DNA of 56,538 nucleotides, taken from the NCBI GenBank assembly GCA_001512485.1, contig LFRV01000129.1, positions 1-56,538 of the forward strand, given 5' to 3'. The position numbers and the translations under genes were made by a program. Origin of the DNA: Clostridiales bacterium DTU069 (GTDB lineage Bacteria > Bacillota > Clostridia > DSM-8532). Under the pieces are notes generated by a model. The model was not told the DNA's origin. It worked only from the letters and a program-made list of their open reading frames with translations, and did no database searches. Within the stretch, counting starts at the first letter, position 1. The number at the start of each line of letters is the position of its first letter. This document shows positions 9,779 through 17,462 of the stretch, piece by piece.

Positions 9779-10687
9779 TTACGGGAGAACCCGATTTTTC
9801 CGCATCAGAAGTCTGTTCGGAACAATATACAATACTGAAACGACAGCCAACAGCAATAAGGAAAGTGCAATATAAAACGGCAGTGCGGATATTGGGTTGA
9901 TAACAATCTCGCATACTTTTTCGATTAATCCGTAAAACGTTTTTACCGCCGCGGGCGCCTCCAATCCGCTGATAAATGCCTTTATTGCTTCAAACTGCGC
10001 GTATAAATTTGATACTGAGAACGTAAATGTCCCATTAACCTCATTGCCTATTGCATATTTCCCTGAAGCAAGATTCCCCGCCGCGGCATATCCCAACGCG
10101 ATGTTAGCGGCAGACAGCGCTCCGGCAGCAAAATTGCCGAGTGTAACCAGCGGGGCAACGGCGATGTTGCCTATTGAAAAAAGGCCGGCGGAAATGTTTC
10201 CTATTGAAAATATGCCAGCAGTGATATTTCCGATTGTAATAAACCCCGTGGAAAAATTGCCTACCGCAATAATACCTTTCGCCTTTGGACCGAGAGCAAA
10301 AACACCGCGTGCTGTTGGCAGACCATAATTATACCTTACGCGGCCGTATCTGCCGCCGATATTTATCCCTCTTGCGCCGGTGGTTCTGACGTATGGTACT
10401 GGCACTGCATAATTTGTCCTGATAATATGAACAAGCGGAAGTCCGAAGAGTGTTCTCTCGGATTTATATTCGAAAAACGGTCTTTCGGCTGTGCCGGCAT
10501 AATTTTCGTACAGCTCGGCGGCTATATTGTCCGGGTCGCCCATGCGCTCAATAATTTGTTCAATGGTTTCTCCGCGCTCAAGCCGGGAAGCAATTTCGTT
10601 TTCAAGGTCGGCTCTCAGTCTTTTGCGCTCACCGGACGGCAGGCAGGAACGTTGAATAATTTCACGAACATACTTTTTCGCATTCAT
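9779..10687 (-). CDS. HAAS/DUF1700-type membrane protein with decapeptide repeats
   Basis: A 302-residue protein partnered with the PadR regulator upstream. Residues 1-65 resemble the HAAS/DUF1700 helical domain (leucine/arginine-rich helices ending in MGDPDNIAAELYENY). The centre is about nine tandem ten-residue repeats of the form G-[hydrophobic]2-x-[hydrophobic]-G-N-[hydrophobic]-x-x, which probably form a beta-solenoid. A C-terminal hydrophobic helix (AISALPFYIALSLLLLAVVSVLYIV region) anchors it in the membrane. ATG at 10687 was chosen because GGAGG lies just before it, overlapping the padR stop; an upstream ATG lies inside padR. The function is unknown; PadR-HAAS pairs are often linked to envelope stress or detoxification. 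Confidence 0.8.
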   Translation of the reverse strand: MNAKKYVREIIQRSCLPSGERKRLRADLENEIASRLERGETIEQIIERMGDPDNIAAELYENYAGTAERPFFEYKSERTLFGLPLVHIIRTNYAVPVPYVRTTGARGINIGGRYGRVRYNYGLPTARGVFALGPKAKGIIAVGNFSTGFITIGNITAGIFSIGNISAGLFSIGNIAVAPLVTLGNFAAGALSAANIALGYAAAGNLASGKYAIGNEVNGTFTFSVSNLYAQFEAIKAFISGLEAPAAVKTFYGLIEKVCEIVINPISALPFYIALSLLLLAVVSVLYIVPNRLLMRKNRVLP

Positions 10688-10689
10688 GC

Positions 10690-11022
10690 TTAATCCTCCA
10701 TTATTCTGATAATATCTTCGGTAATGGCTTTCCATTGGGCGTATGCTTCCGTCATTACCTTTTTTCCCTTTCCGGTAACGGAATAATATTTTTTTGGCTG
10801 CCCGCGGTTAGCGGGATGTTTCCAGTGTGTTTCCATCAAAGCTTCATCTTCCAGCCTGTATAGTATTGGATAAAGCGTACCTTCTTTGATACTGAAAGAT
10901 CTGGCTTGAGTGTTTAGCTCCGACACAAGTTCGTAGCCATACATTTCTTTTTTTGACAGTAGTTTTAGAATCACAATTTCAAGTATGCCTTTCTTAAACT
11001 GCCTTGTTATATTATCATTCAA
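10690..11022 (-). CDS. PadR family transcriptional regulator
   Basis: Winged-helix repressor of about 110 residues. The PadR signature is clear: FKKGILEIVILKLLSKKEMYGYEL, then the wing region SIKEGTLYPILYRLE, and RGQPKKYYSVTGKGKK near the end. TTG at 11022 is the likely start because AGGAG lies 7 bases before it; a longer frame opening at 11046 would place the start inside the upstream palindrome. The stop overlaps the ribosome site of the HAAS gene, so the two are translationally linked. The promoter contains a large perfect inverted repeat, which suggests autorepression. The ligand is unknown. Confidence 0.9.
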   Translation of the reverse strand: MNDNITRQFKKGILEIVILKLLSKKEMYGYELVSELNTQARSFSIKEGTLYPILYRLEDEALMETHWKHPANRGQPKKYYSVTGKGKKVMTEAYAQWKAITEDIIRIMED

Positions 11023-11035
11023 ATTATCACTCCTG

Positions 11036-11080
11036 TTATGATACAATATATTTGGTATTACAAAATATATTGTATCATAA
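11036..11080. promoter_or_regulatory. perfect inverted repeat, probable PadR operator
   Basis: Two 18-bp arms (11036-11053 and 11063-11080) are exact reverse complements, separated by 9 bases. Each arm includes TGATACAATATAT. The padR -10 hexamer lies within the arm at 11063-11080, so a protein bound here would block transcription. PadR proteins bind palindromes in their own promoters, so this is the probable operator; binding is inferred. Confidence 0.7.
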
Positions 11081-11097
11081 TTATATTACCGTTTCAA
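11069..11097 (-). promoter_or_regulatory. promoter of padR-HAAS operon
   Basis: On the minus strand TTGAAA (11092-11097), 17-base spacer, TACAAT (11069-11074). The -10 is embedded in the palindrome. Confidence 0.65.
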
Positions 11098-11233
11098 TGG
11101 AAATATACATTTATATTTCCGATGCCTGATTCAAAAGCCGGCAGCTGCCGGCGCTGTTAATAGAATATCTTTTGGAGAATGTGCTGAAAAGGGTGGTATA
11201 AGCTAATATTTGGATGTAAAAAATAAAAAACTG

Positions 11234-11242
11234 TGGTACAAT
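11234..11242 (+). promoter_or_regulatory. extended -10 promoter of rubrerythrin
   Basis: TGGTACAAT at 11234-11242 fits an extended -10 element (TGn then TACAAT). No good -35 is seen 17 bases upstream, as is usual for this class. It lies about 40 bases before the rubrerythrin ATG. Confidence 0.45.
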
Positions 11243-11283
11243 GTATAAAAAAAACTAAAACTATTAACGAAAGGATGACTGTA

Positions 11284-11874
11284 ATGAACTTAAAAGGAAC
11301 GAAGACTGCAGAAAACCTGCTGAAAGCTTTTGCGGGTGAATCCCAGGCGCGTAACCGTTATACTTATTATGCTTCGGTGGCCGATAAGGAAGGGTATAAG
11401 CAGATAAGAAATATCTTTATTGAAACCGCAGACAACGAAAAGGAGCATGCGAAACGCTTCTATAAATTCCTCCTTGCAGGGCTGAAAGACGAACTGCCCG
11501 CGACAATAATGATAAACGCAGGATATCCCGTAGCGCAGGGAAATACCCTCGATAACCTTAAAGCCGCGGCAAATGGTGAAAATGAGGAATGGTCCGAACT
11601 TTATCCGGCTTTTGCGAAGGTTGCCGAAGAAGAGGGATTTCCCGAAATAGCGGCAGCATTCAAAATGATATCTATATCTGAACAAAGGCACGAGGCAAGG
11701 TTTATAAAACTCGCCGAAAATATAGAAAACGACAGAGTTTTCAAAAGAGACGAAAAGGTTTTATGGAAGTGCGGAAACTGCGGTTATGTGCATGAAGGAA
11801 AAGAAGCTCCCAAAGAATGCCCGGCATGCGTTCATCCCCAGGGACATTTTGAGCTGTTCGTGGAAGCTTATTAA
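11284..11874 (+). CDS. rbr: rubrerythrin
   Basis: Non-haem iron peroxidase that reduces hydrogen peroxide in anaerobes, 196 residues. The N-terminal ferritin-like four-helix domain carries the diiron ligands: Glu19 in FAGESQARNRY, the NEKEHAKRF motif, and the second ExxH set in SISEQRHEARF. The C-terminal rubredoxin-like domain has two CxxC knuckles (CGNCGY and CPACVHP) for an iron site. ATG at 11284 was chosen because AAAGGATG precedes it; a GTG 51 bases upstream has no ribosome site. It is monocistronic, with a terminator at 11970. Together with the peroxiredoxin at 27 kb it indicates an anaerobe that meets occasional oxygen. Confidence 0.95.
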   Translation: MNLKGTKTAENLLKAFAGESQARNRYTYYASVADKEGYKQIRNIFIETADNEKEHAKRFYKFLLAGLKDELPATIMINAGYPVAQGNTLDNLKAAANGENEEWSELYPAFAKVAEEEGFPEIAAAFKMISISEQRHEARFIKLAENIENDRVFKRDEKVLWKCGNCGYVHEGKEAPKECPACVHPQGHFELFVEAY

Positions 11875-11969
11875 AAAGCAGCGGGATAATCCTTTAATTA
11901 CCGGGTTTTAACTGCTTAATTTAGATGATGCGATTATCCGAAATTATAACAATACGGGTTTTTTAAAAG

Positions 11970-12008
11970 AAAAGCGGGCTTAAGCAAACAGGCCTGCTTT
12001 ATCTTTTT
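11970..12008 (+). terminator. terminator after rubrerythrin
   Basis: The stem AAAGCGGGC/GCCTGCTTT (11971-11979 with 11992-12000, one G-U pair) is followed by ATCTTTTT. The rest of the 327-base gap up to 12201 shows no gene and, notably, no small cysteine-rich ORF. Confidence 0.6.
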
Positions 12009-12201
12009 ACATATATATTTTTATCAATATATTCGCGAAAGCTCATGCGAATTATATCAACCTGATAATTGACAGATTCGTGATTGAGTGCTATTATTCA
12101 CGTTGAAGCAAACGGGCCAGGCGCCTGTTATATTGATGCGCGTTTTGAATTGTCTGGCATCCGGTTCGTTTTTGAAACTATATAAAAAAGGTATGAGATA
12201 A

Positions 12202-13617
12202 ATGATACATACATTCGCTTTAAATAATATGTATTTTGCGGTTGACGGAAACAGCGGAAGCATCCATATGCTTGATGAGTTAAGCTTCCGCCTGCTTTCT
12301 GAAATGCAGGAACTTGTTCCGCTTGAAAGCGTAATAGGTATAATAAGGGATAAGGAAAAGAACGGTGCCTCTTTTTCCGGCAACCCGGATGTAAAGCCTA
12401 TTGCCGCATATTCTTATGAGGAAATCGAGGAAGCGTACAACGAAATAAAGGAATTGAAGGAACAGGGCCTTCTTTTTACCGGCCCGCAGGAAATTGAAAA
12501 AGCGGTATCTGTAAATAATTTACCGGACAGTATTAAGGCTTTGTGCCTGCATGTTTCCCATGACTGCAACTTAACGTGCGAGTACTGCTTTGCTTCAAAA
12601 GGCGATTACAAAAGCGGCCGGAAGCTGATGGACAAGGATATTGCTTTTAAAGCCGTGGATTATCTTGTGAACAATTCCGGGAACAGGAAAAATATCGAAA
12701 TTGACTTTTTCGGCGGTGAACCTTTATTGAATTTTACTGTCGTGAAAGAGGTTGTTGATTACGGAAGAGAGCTTGAAAACAAGACAGGCAAGAAGTTCTA
12801 TTTTACAATTACCACGAATGGTGTCCTGCTGGATGATGAAAAAATCCGTTTTATAAATGAGTACATGGATAATGTGGTAATAAGCATTGACGGAAGAAAA
12901 GAGATCCACGACTCAATCAGGCGTGACAGGTCAGGAAGAGGGACATATGACAGAATTGTGCCGCTTGTGAAAAAGCTTGTGCATGATAGGGAAGGAAAGA
13001 GCTATTATATTAGGGGGACATTCACTTCCCTGAACAAAGATTTTTCAAACGATGTAAAGCATCTCGCATCGCTGGGCTTCCGGGAAATATCGATTGAACC
13101 GGTAGTTGGGTCGGGAAACGAACTGTTTATAAAGGACGAGGATGTCCCGGATATCTTATCCGAGTATGAAAAGTTCGCGGTTGAGTATGCAAAGTCGCAT
13201 CGGGAAGAAAACAGCTTCAATTTTTATCATTTCAACCTTAACTTATATGACGGACCCTGCATATATAAAAAGATAGCCGCTTGCGGAGCAGGTTTCGAGT
13301 ATTTTGCCGTATCGCCCGAAGGCTACTTGTATCCTTGTCATCAATTCGTTGGGCAGAATGAATTTATTATGGGGGATATATTTAACGGGATCAATAAAAC
13401 AAAAATGGCAGACAATTTCAGGCAGAATAATATCCTTACAAAAGAAAAATGCAAAGACTGCTGGGCTAAGCTGTTTTGCTCCGGCGGATGCCATGCAAAT
13501 GCCTGGTATTCTTACGGGGACATTGCTTTGCCTAATGAGACGGCATGTACATTGCAGAAGAAAAGGATTGAATGCGCTATTATGATTCAGGCGGCAAAAT
13601 CGATTAGCGGCATTTAA
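12202..13617 (+). CDS. SCIFF-type thioether peptide maturase (radical SAM/SPASM)
   Basis: Radical SAM enzyme of the family that installs thioether (ranthionine-type) crosslinks in the six-cysteine SCIFF peptide of Clostridia, as shown for CteB of Clostridium thermocellum. It has 471 residues. The N-terminus (MIHTFALNN... VDGNSGSIHMLDE) matches the family's peptide-recognition region. The radical SAM cluster is C122-x3-C126-x2-C129. The SPASM region has the family pattern ending in KCKDCWAKLFCSGGCHAN, plus ECAIMIQA near the C-terminus. The start has an AAGG site at 12188. The usual partner gene, a roughly 45-codon cysteine-rich peptide directly upstream, is absent in the flanking gaps on both strands. 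Confidence 0.88.
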   Translation: MIHTFALNNMYFAVDGNSGSIHMLDELSFRLLSEMQELVPLESVIGIIRDKEKNGASFSGNPDVKPIAAYSYEEIEEAYNEIKELKEQGLLFTGPQEIEKAVSVNNLPDSIKALCLHVSHDCNLTCEYCFASKGDYKSGRKLMDKDIAFKAVDYLVNNSGNRKNIEIDFFGGEPLLNFTVVKEVVDYGRELENKTGKKFYFTITTNGVLLDDEKIRFINEYMDNVVISIDGRKEIHDSIRRDRSGRGTYDRIVPLVKKLVHDREGKSYYIRGTFTSLNKDFSNDVKHLASLGFREISIEPVVGSGNELFIKDEDVPDILSEYEKFAVEYAKSHREENSFNFYHFNLNLYDGPCIYKKIAACGAGFEYFAVSPEGYLYPCHQFVGQNEFIMGDIFNGINKTKMADNFRQNNILTKEKCKDCWAKLFCSGGCHANAWYSYGDIALPNETACTLQKKRIECAIMIQAAKSISGI

Positions 13618-13988
13618 CAGCTGCCGGTATTTTTCAGTTTTACGGCAGGCATTAGCCCGCCGTATGCCGCTTTGCCGGTGTCTTTGTTAATCTTTTCTGT
13701 TATTTTAATTCAGTATTGTCACAATTTATTTCCATATACCTGTGCATTTCTTCCAGGCAGTTTCATGAACGACTGTTTACCGTTTATGATTCTCATCGAC
13801 ATTTATACCACGGTGTTAACTTTGCTCCATGCATAAAAACGTTCAAAATCCCGGGCAGTACGCGTAAGCCTTTATGCAGCGACATCTTTCCGCACTATAA
13901 AAAATTTTTCCATGTTTTTAACCATACTACTTGACAAATAATATTATACAAAGTATAGTATCGGTAGAAAAACACAGGAGGTAATAAA
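13618..13988. other. intergenic region with promoter of SDR operon
   Basis: About 370 bases without a recognised gene. The early part has a CTGCCG/CGGCAG hairpin (13621-13648) that lacks a T-run, so termination of the maturase transcript is uncertain. The distal part holds the promoter listed separately. Confidence 0.4.
13924..13961 (+). promoter_or_regulatory. sigma-A promoter with dyad elements, SDR-padR operon
   Basis: Perfect TTGACA at 13931-13936, 17-base spacer, TATAGT at 13954-13959. Two dyads surround it: TATAC-AAA-GTATA (13945-13957), which enters the -10, and ATACTA (13924-13929) facing TAGTAT (13956-13961). PadR repressors commonly bind such AT-rich palindromes, and the operon encodes a PadR protein, so feedback control is plausible but inferred. 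Confidence 0.6.
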
Positions 13989-14816
13989 ATGCAATCATTC
14001 GTTTGCATAACCGGAGCCACAGGAGGATTGGGAAAGGCATTTGCGGTGGAGTGCGCAAACCGTGGATGGAATTTATTCATAACCGATATTTCGGAACCCG
14101 CTTTGGTTCGTCTCGCGGATGGACTTCAGACAGCGTACGGCATTAAGGTTTTGTATTTCCCGTGCGATCTTACCGATGCGGACTCGAGGGCACGGCTTAT
14201 TGAAGAGATGTCTGGCAGGAAGATATGCCTCGACGGACTCATAAACGTTGCAGGGCTTGATTTTGAAGGAGACTTTTTCGACAGAACAAAAGAACAGATC
14301 CGGACGTTGATACGCCTGAATGTCGAAGCAAACCTCGAAATTACCCATGAACTGCTAAAACTCAGGAACAGCGAAAAGACATTCAGAATCATTAATGTAG
14401 CAAGTCTCGCCGCTTTTTATCCGATGCCTGTTAAAGCGATGTATTCCGCATCAAAACGTTTTTTGCTTAATTTCTCAATAGCATTGAGGGAAGAACTGCG
14501 TCCGATGAACTGTACGGTTACAGTGTTATGTCCCGCCGGTATGCCGACAAACGAAAAATGCATACGTTCAATAGATGCCCAGGGTTTCGCCGGAAGAATA
14601 ACAACGAAAAACGTAGGATATGTTGCCGCATGTACGATTGATGCTTCGCTTAAAGGCAAGACTGTATGTATTCCGGGGCTGACGAATAAAATAGTCAGGT
14701 TTGCAGGAAGCCTTGTTCCCTCCTCGCTGGTGTCGCAACTGATCGGCGCGAGGTGGAAGGAAGCGCACAGGAAGTCTTTTCAGGGTAATAAACCTGTCCT
14801 TCGAACAGATAACTGA
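13989..14816 (+). CDS. short-chain dehydrogenase/reductase
   Basis: NAD(P)-dependent SDR-family oxidoreductase of 275 residues. The Rossmann dinucleotide motif TGATGGLGKAF is at residues 8-18. The NAG-like motif reads NVAG, the catalytic serine lies in NVASLAAF, and the active-site YxxxK is YSASK. It resembles the DltE/YqjQ-like group of classical SDRs; the substrate is unknown. The C-terminal 40 residues (LVPSSLVSQLIG...) include a hydrophobic patch. The start has a strong AGGAGG and follows a consensus promoter. It is the first gene of a likely four-gene operon with another SDR, a PadR regulator and a HAAS/DUF4097 membrane protein. Confidence 0.85.
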   Translation: MQSFVCITGATGGLGKAFAVECANRGWNLFITDISEPALVRLADGLQTAYGIKVLYFPCDLTDADSRARLIEEMSGRKICLDGLINVAGLDFEGDFFDRTKEQIRTLIRLNVEANLEITHELLKLRNSEKTFRIINVASLAAFYPMPVKAMYSASKRFLLNFSIALREELRPMNCTVTVLCPAGMPTNEKCIRSIDAQGFAGRITTKNVGYVAACTIDASLKGKTVCIPGLTNKIVRFAGSLVPSSLVSQLIGARWKEAHRKSFQGNKPVLRTDN

Positions 14817-14851
14817 ATCATTTTGTTTTATTGGAAGGAATGTGGTATTTT

Positions 14852-15742
14852 ATGAGTAGAAAATATAATATCAGCGATATGACCATTGTAGTTACCGGCG
14901 CGACATCAGGAATAGGATTTGCAGCGGCCAGGCAATTGGCACTTAAAGGAGCTTTTGTTATAGGAGTAGGAAGAAACGAAGAAAAGTGCAGTGAAGCTAT
15001 ACAAAAGATCAGCGAGGAATCCCCCGGTGCGAGAATACGGTATATAATGGCGGATTTATCGTCATTAAGGCAGGTAAGAGATTTATCGGCCCGAATCAGG
15101 TCTGTCGCAGCGGAGACGGGAAATGATAGAATTGATGTGCTTGTAAATAACGCGGGAGCGTTTTCAAACTGGTATATTTCAACGGAAGAAGGCTTTGAAT
15201 TGCAGTTTACAGTGAACCATCTCGCTCCGTTTCTATTAACGCATGAACTGCTGCCGCTGCTTAAGAACTCGGAAGCCGGCAAGGTTATAACGGTAAGTTC
15301 CGGTTCCCATTACCGCACGCGAATACGCTGGAACGACATACTTATGCGAAAGCGATATAACTGTCTGCTCGCGTATAAACAAACGAAGCTTGCGAATGTG
15401 CTTTTTACGACGGAACTGAACCGCAGGCTCGGACCGTCATCAAATATCCGCGCCTTTGCTTTCGATCCCGGTCTCGTGAATACCGATATCGGCCTTAAGG
15501 GCACTGCGGGAATAGCGAAATGGATATGGCAGTTGCGCAAAAACAAAGGGAGAAGCCCGGACATTCCCGCGTCGGAAATTGTCTGGCTCATTGAGAATGT
15601 TGATACCCCGCAATCGAATGAAGTTTACTGGAAAGGCTGCGAGCCGAAAGCTCCGAGCCGGTATTCCCGAAGAGAAGATGCCGCGGTTCGTTTATGGGAA
15701 ATATCAGAAAAGATGTGCGGTGTGAAATGGTTTTCCGGCTGA
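14852..15742 (+). CDS. short-chain dehydrogenase, retinol dehydrogenase-like
   Basis: A second SDR, about 296 residues, of the group that resembles eukaryotic retinol/WW-domain dehydrogenases. The motifs are TGATSGIGFAAA for cofactor, NNAG, VSSGSHYRT around the catalytic serine and YKQTK for YxxxK, followed by LANVLFTTEL, which is typical of this group. ATG at 14852 was chosen because the protein then starts just before the Rossmann strand; GGAAGGA lies about 12 bases upstream, and an ATG at 14840 would abut that site. It lies 35 bases after the first SDR and 32 before padR, so co-transcription is likely. The substrate is unknown. Confidence 0.82.
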   Translation: MSRKYNISDMTIVVTGATSGIGFAAARQLALKGAFVIGVGRNEEKCSEAIQKISEESPGARIRYIMADLSSLRQVRDLSARIRSVAAETGNDRIDVLVNNAGAFSNWYISTEEGFELQFTVNHLAPFLLTHELLPLLKNSEAGKVITVSSGSHYRTRIRWNDILMRKRYNCLLAYKQTKLANVLFTTELNRRLGPSSNIRAFAFDPGLVNTDIGLKGTAGIAKWIWQLRKNKGRSPDIPASEIVWLIENVDTPQSNEVYWKGCEPKAPSRYSRREDAAVRLWEISEKMCGVKWFSG

Positions 15743-15774
15743 TGATAATAACCGCGGCCAGGGAGGGAAAATAA

Positions 15775-16092
15775 GTGGATCCCCAGATGAAAAAAGGGCT
15801 GTTGGATGCTTGGGTTTTATATATATTATTAAAAGAGGATACATACGGATATAAGCTGACGCAGGAAATAACCGGAATTCTGGAGACTTCGGAATCGGCG
15901 CTTTATCCGGTCTTAAGGAGGCTTGAGTGCCAGGGGTTTCTTGAAACGTATTCCGCGGAATATTCGGGCCGGCTGAGGAAATATTACAGGATTACCGCCA
16001 GCGGGATTACGCGGTTTAATGAAATAAAAACTGAACTGAAACAGTTAAAAGATTTGATAGAGCGAATCATAGGTGGTGATAATGATGGGTGA
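15775..16092 (+). CDS. PadR family transcriptional regulator
   Basis: Winged-helix regulator of 105 residues. It shows the PadR pattern: KKGLLDAWVLYILLKEDTYGYKL, SESALYPVLRRLE, and RLRKYYRITASG. It starts with GTG at 15775, seven bases after GGGAGGG. Its 3' end overlaps the start of the next gene, so the two are translationally coupled, the normal arrangement of PadR with a HAAS-domain partner. It probably represses the operon from the palindromic promoter at 13.93 kb. Confidence 0.9.
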   Translation: MDPQMKKGLLDAWVLYILLKEDTYGYKLTQEITGILETSESALYPVLRRLECQGFLETYSAEYSGRLRKYYRITASGITRFNEIKTELKQLKDLIERIIGGDNDG

Positions 16093-17371
16093 TGTGGTAG
16101 ACAGATTTATAGTGGAGCTTGAATCACAGCTAAGCGATCTCCCAAAAGATGAAATAGAAGAAGCTGTTAGTTACTATCGCGAATACCTGAACGATGCTAT
16201 AGAATCCGGTGAAGATCCCGGGATTGCATTGCAGAGGCTTGGAACGGCTGAAAAAATCGCGGCTATGATTCGCGTTGAAACAAGCATTGACAGGGCGCGC
16301 AGCAATCCCGGAGTGCGCAGCTACGGCGCTGTTTTAAAAAACTCTTTCCGTGTCATAACAACACCATTTGCGATATTGTTTCTGTCAATGTTTGTTATGT
16401 TATCGGGCGGTATTTTTATAACCTTGTATGCCGGGGCGTTTTGTACGTTTGTTGGTTCAATATTGGCTCTTGCAGCGGTTATTTACGAAGCCGCGAATAT
16501 GTCCGGCGAATTTTTCATTGAAATCATTGGAATACTCGGAGCAGGCCTTATGCTTTCTGCGGTTCTAATGCTTGCAACGATAGGTCTTTACCTGTCGGGA
16601 CGCTTGTTTATCAGGCTTTCGGTATGGACAATCGATAAGATTCTTTATAAACAGCAGCAAAAAGAGCCTTCGCCAAAAAGAACAGCGGAAACAAAATCAA
16701 AACGGGTCCGGGCTGCCGTGCGGCTTTTTTCCGTCCTGGCCTTCGCGGGGTTTCTTGTTTTCGTCGTTTCAGGGCTTCCAATGCGTTATTTTAACATTTT
16801 TAACAGTGTGAAACCGCAGGACATTGAACTCGTGTCGTACCAGTTCGATATCGAACAGGCAGACGCGATATCGGTCGAGACGGCGCATTCTGTTGTAAGG
16901 ATATCGGAAGGTTCGGACGATCAGATCAGGTTTGTTTATGAAAAATCGAACTGGCTTGATTATGCTTTTTCAACAGAAGGAAACATCATTCATTTTCGTG
17001 AAAAGTCCAACGGTAGGCTGCCGTTCTTTGAACTTGTTTCGCTGCATGAAAGCCTGACCGAACTGAAAGTATACATTCCAGAAGGCACCAATGTAGAAAG
17101 AATGACGGTTGAAAGCAAGGGCGGGCACGTATTCATTTCGGATATACCTGTCAGCATCCGGGTTAAAACTATGAACGGCAGAATTGAAGTGGATCTGCCC
17201 GATACCGGCCAGGTAAATGTTACCGCGGAAACTTCGAAAGGCATAATCTATTCAGACAACACACCGGCAGGACAAAAAACCGGCGGTAAGACCGGATTTG
17301 CGATAACCGCCGGTTCGGACAAAACCGTCGAGCTGCAATCCGCAAACGGTGATATACACATAAACAGATAA
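16082..17371 (+). CDS. HAAS/DUF1700 membrane protein with C-terminal DUF4097 beta domain
   Basis: About 429 residues. The first 75 residues form the HAAS/DUF1700 helical domain (FIVELESQLSDLPKDEIEEAVSYY...LQRLGTAEKIAAMI). Then come hydrophobic segments near residues 95-125, 125-150 and 155-185, a basic linker, and another hydrophobic helix near 215-235. The C-terminal 180 residues are a repetitive beta region of the DUF4097 type (SKGGHVFISD, MNGRIEVDLPDTGQVNVTAETSKG). ATG at 16082 was chosen because AGGTGG lies just upstream; 16085 is equally possible. It overlaps padR. It is probably an envelope sensor or effector controlled by PadR; no biochemical role is established from sequence. Confidence 0.8.
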   Translation: MMGDVVDRFIVELESQLSDLPKDEIEEAVSYYREYLNDAIESGEDPGIALQRLGTAEKIAAMIRVETSIDRARSNPGVRSYGAVLKNSFRVITTPFAILFLSMFVMLSGGIFITLYAGAFCTFVGSILALAAVIYEAANMSGEFFIEIIGILGAGLMLSAVLMLATIGLYLSGRLFIRLSVWTIDKILYKQQQKEPSPKRTAETKSKRVRAAVRLFSVLAFAGFLVFVVSGLPMRYFNIFNSVKPQDIELVSYQFDIEQADAISVETAHSVVRISEGSDDQIRFVYEKSNWLDYAFSTEGNIIHFREKSNGRLPFFELVSLHESLTELKVYIPEGTNVERMTVESKGGHVFISDIPVSIRVKTMNGRIEVDLPDTGQVNVTAETSKGIIYSDNTPAGQKTGGKTGFAITAGSDKTVELQSANGDIHINR

Positions 17372-17392
17372 ACTTATATGTGCGCCTTCCTG

Positions 17393-17440
17393 CCTATAAA
17401 AATAAATGTCCTGACAGCACCGGGCTGTCCGGACATTTAT
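17393..17440. terminator. bidirectional terminator
   Basis: A near-perfect 16-bp stem (17403-17418 with 17424-17439, one mismatch) separates two convergent genes. The minus-strand reading runs into TTTATTTTTA, the better tail, so it ends the NlpC/P60 transcript and probably also the padR operon. Confidence 0.7.
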
Positions 17441-17462
17441 CGGATTAATCATTTTACAAAAA

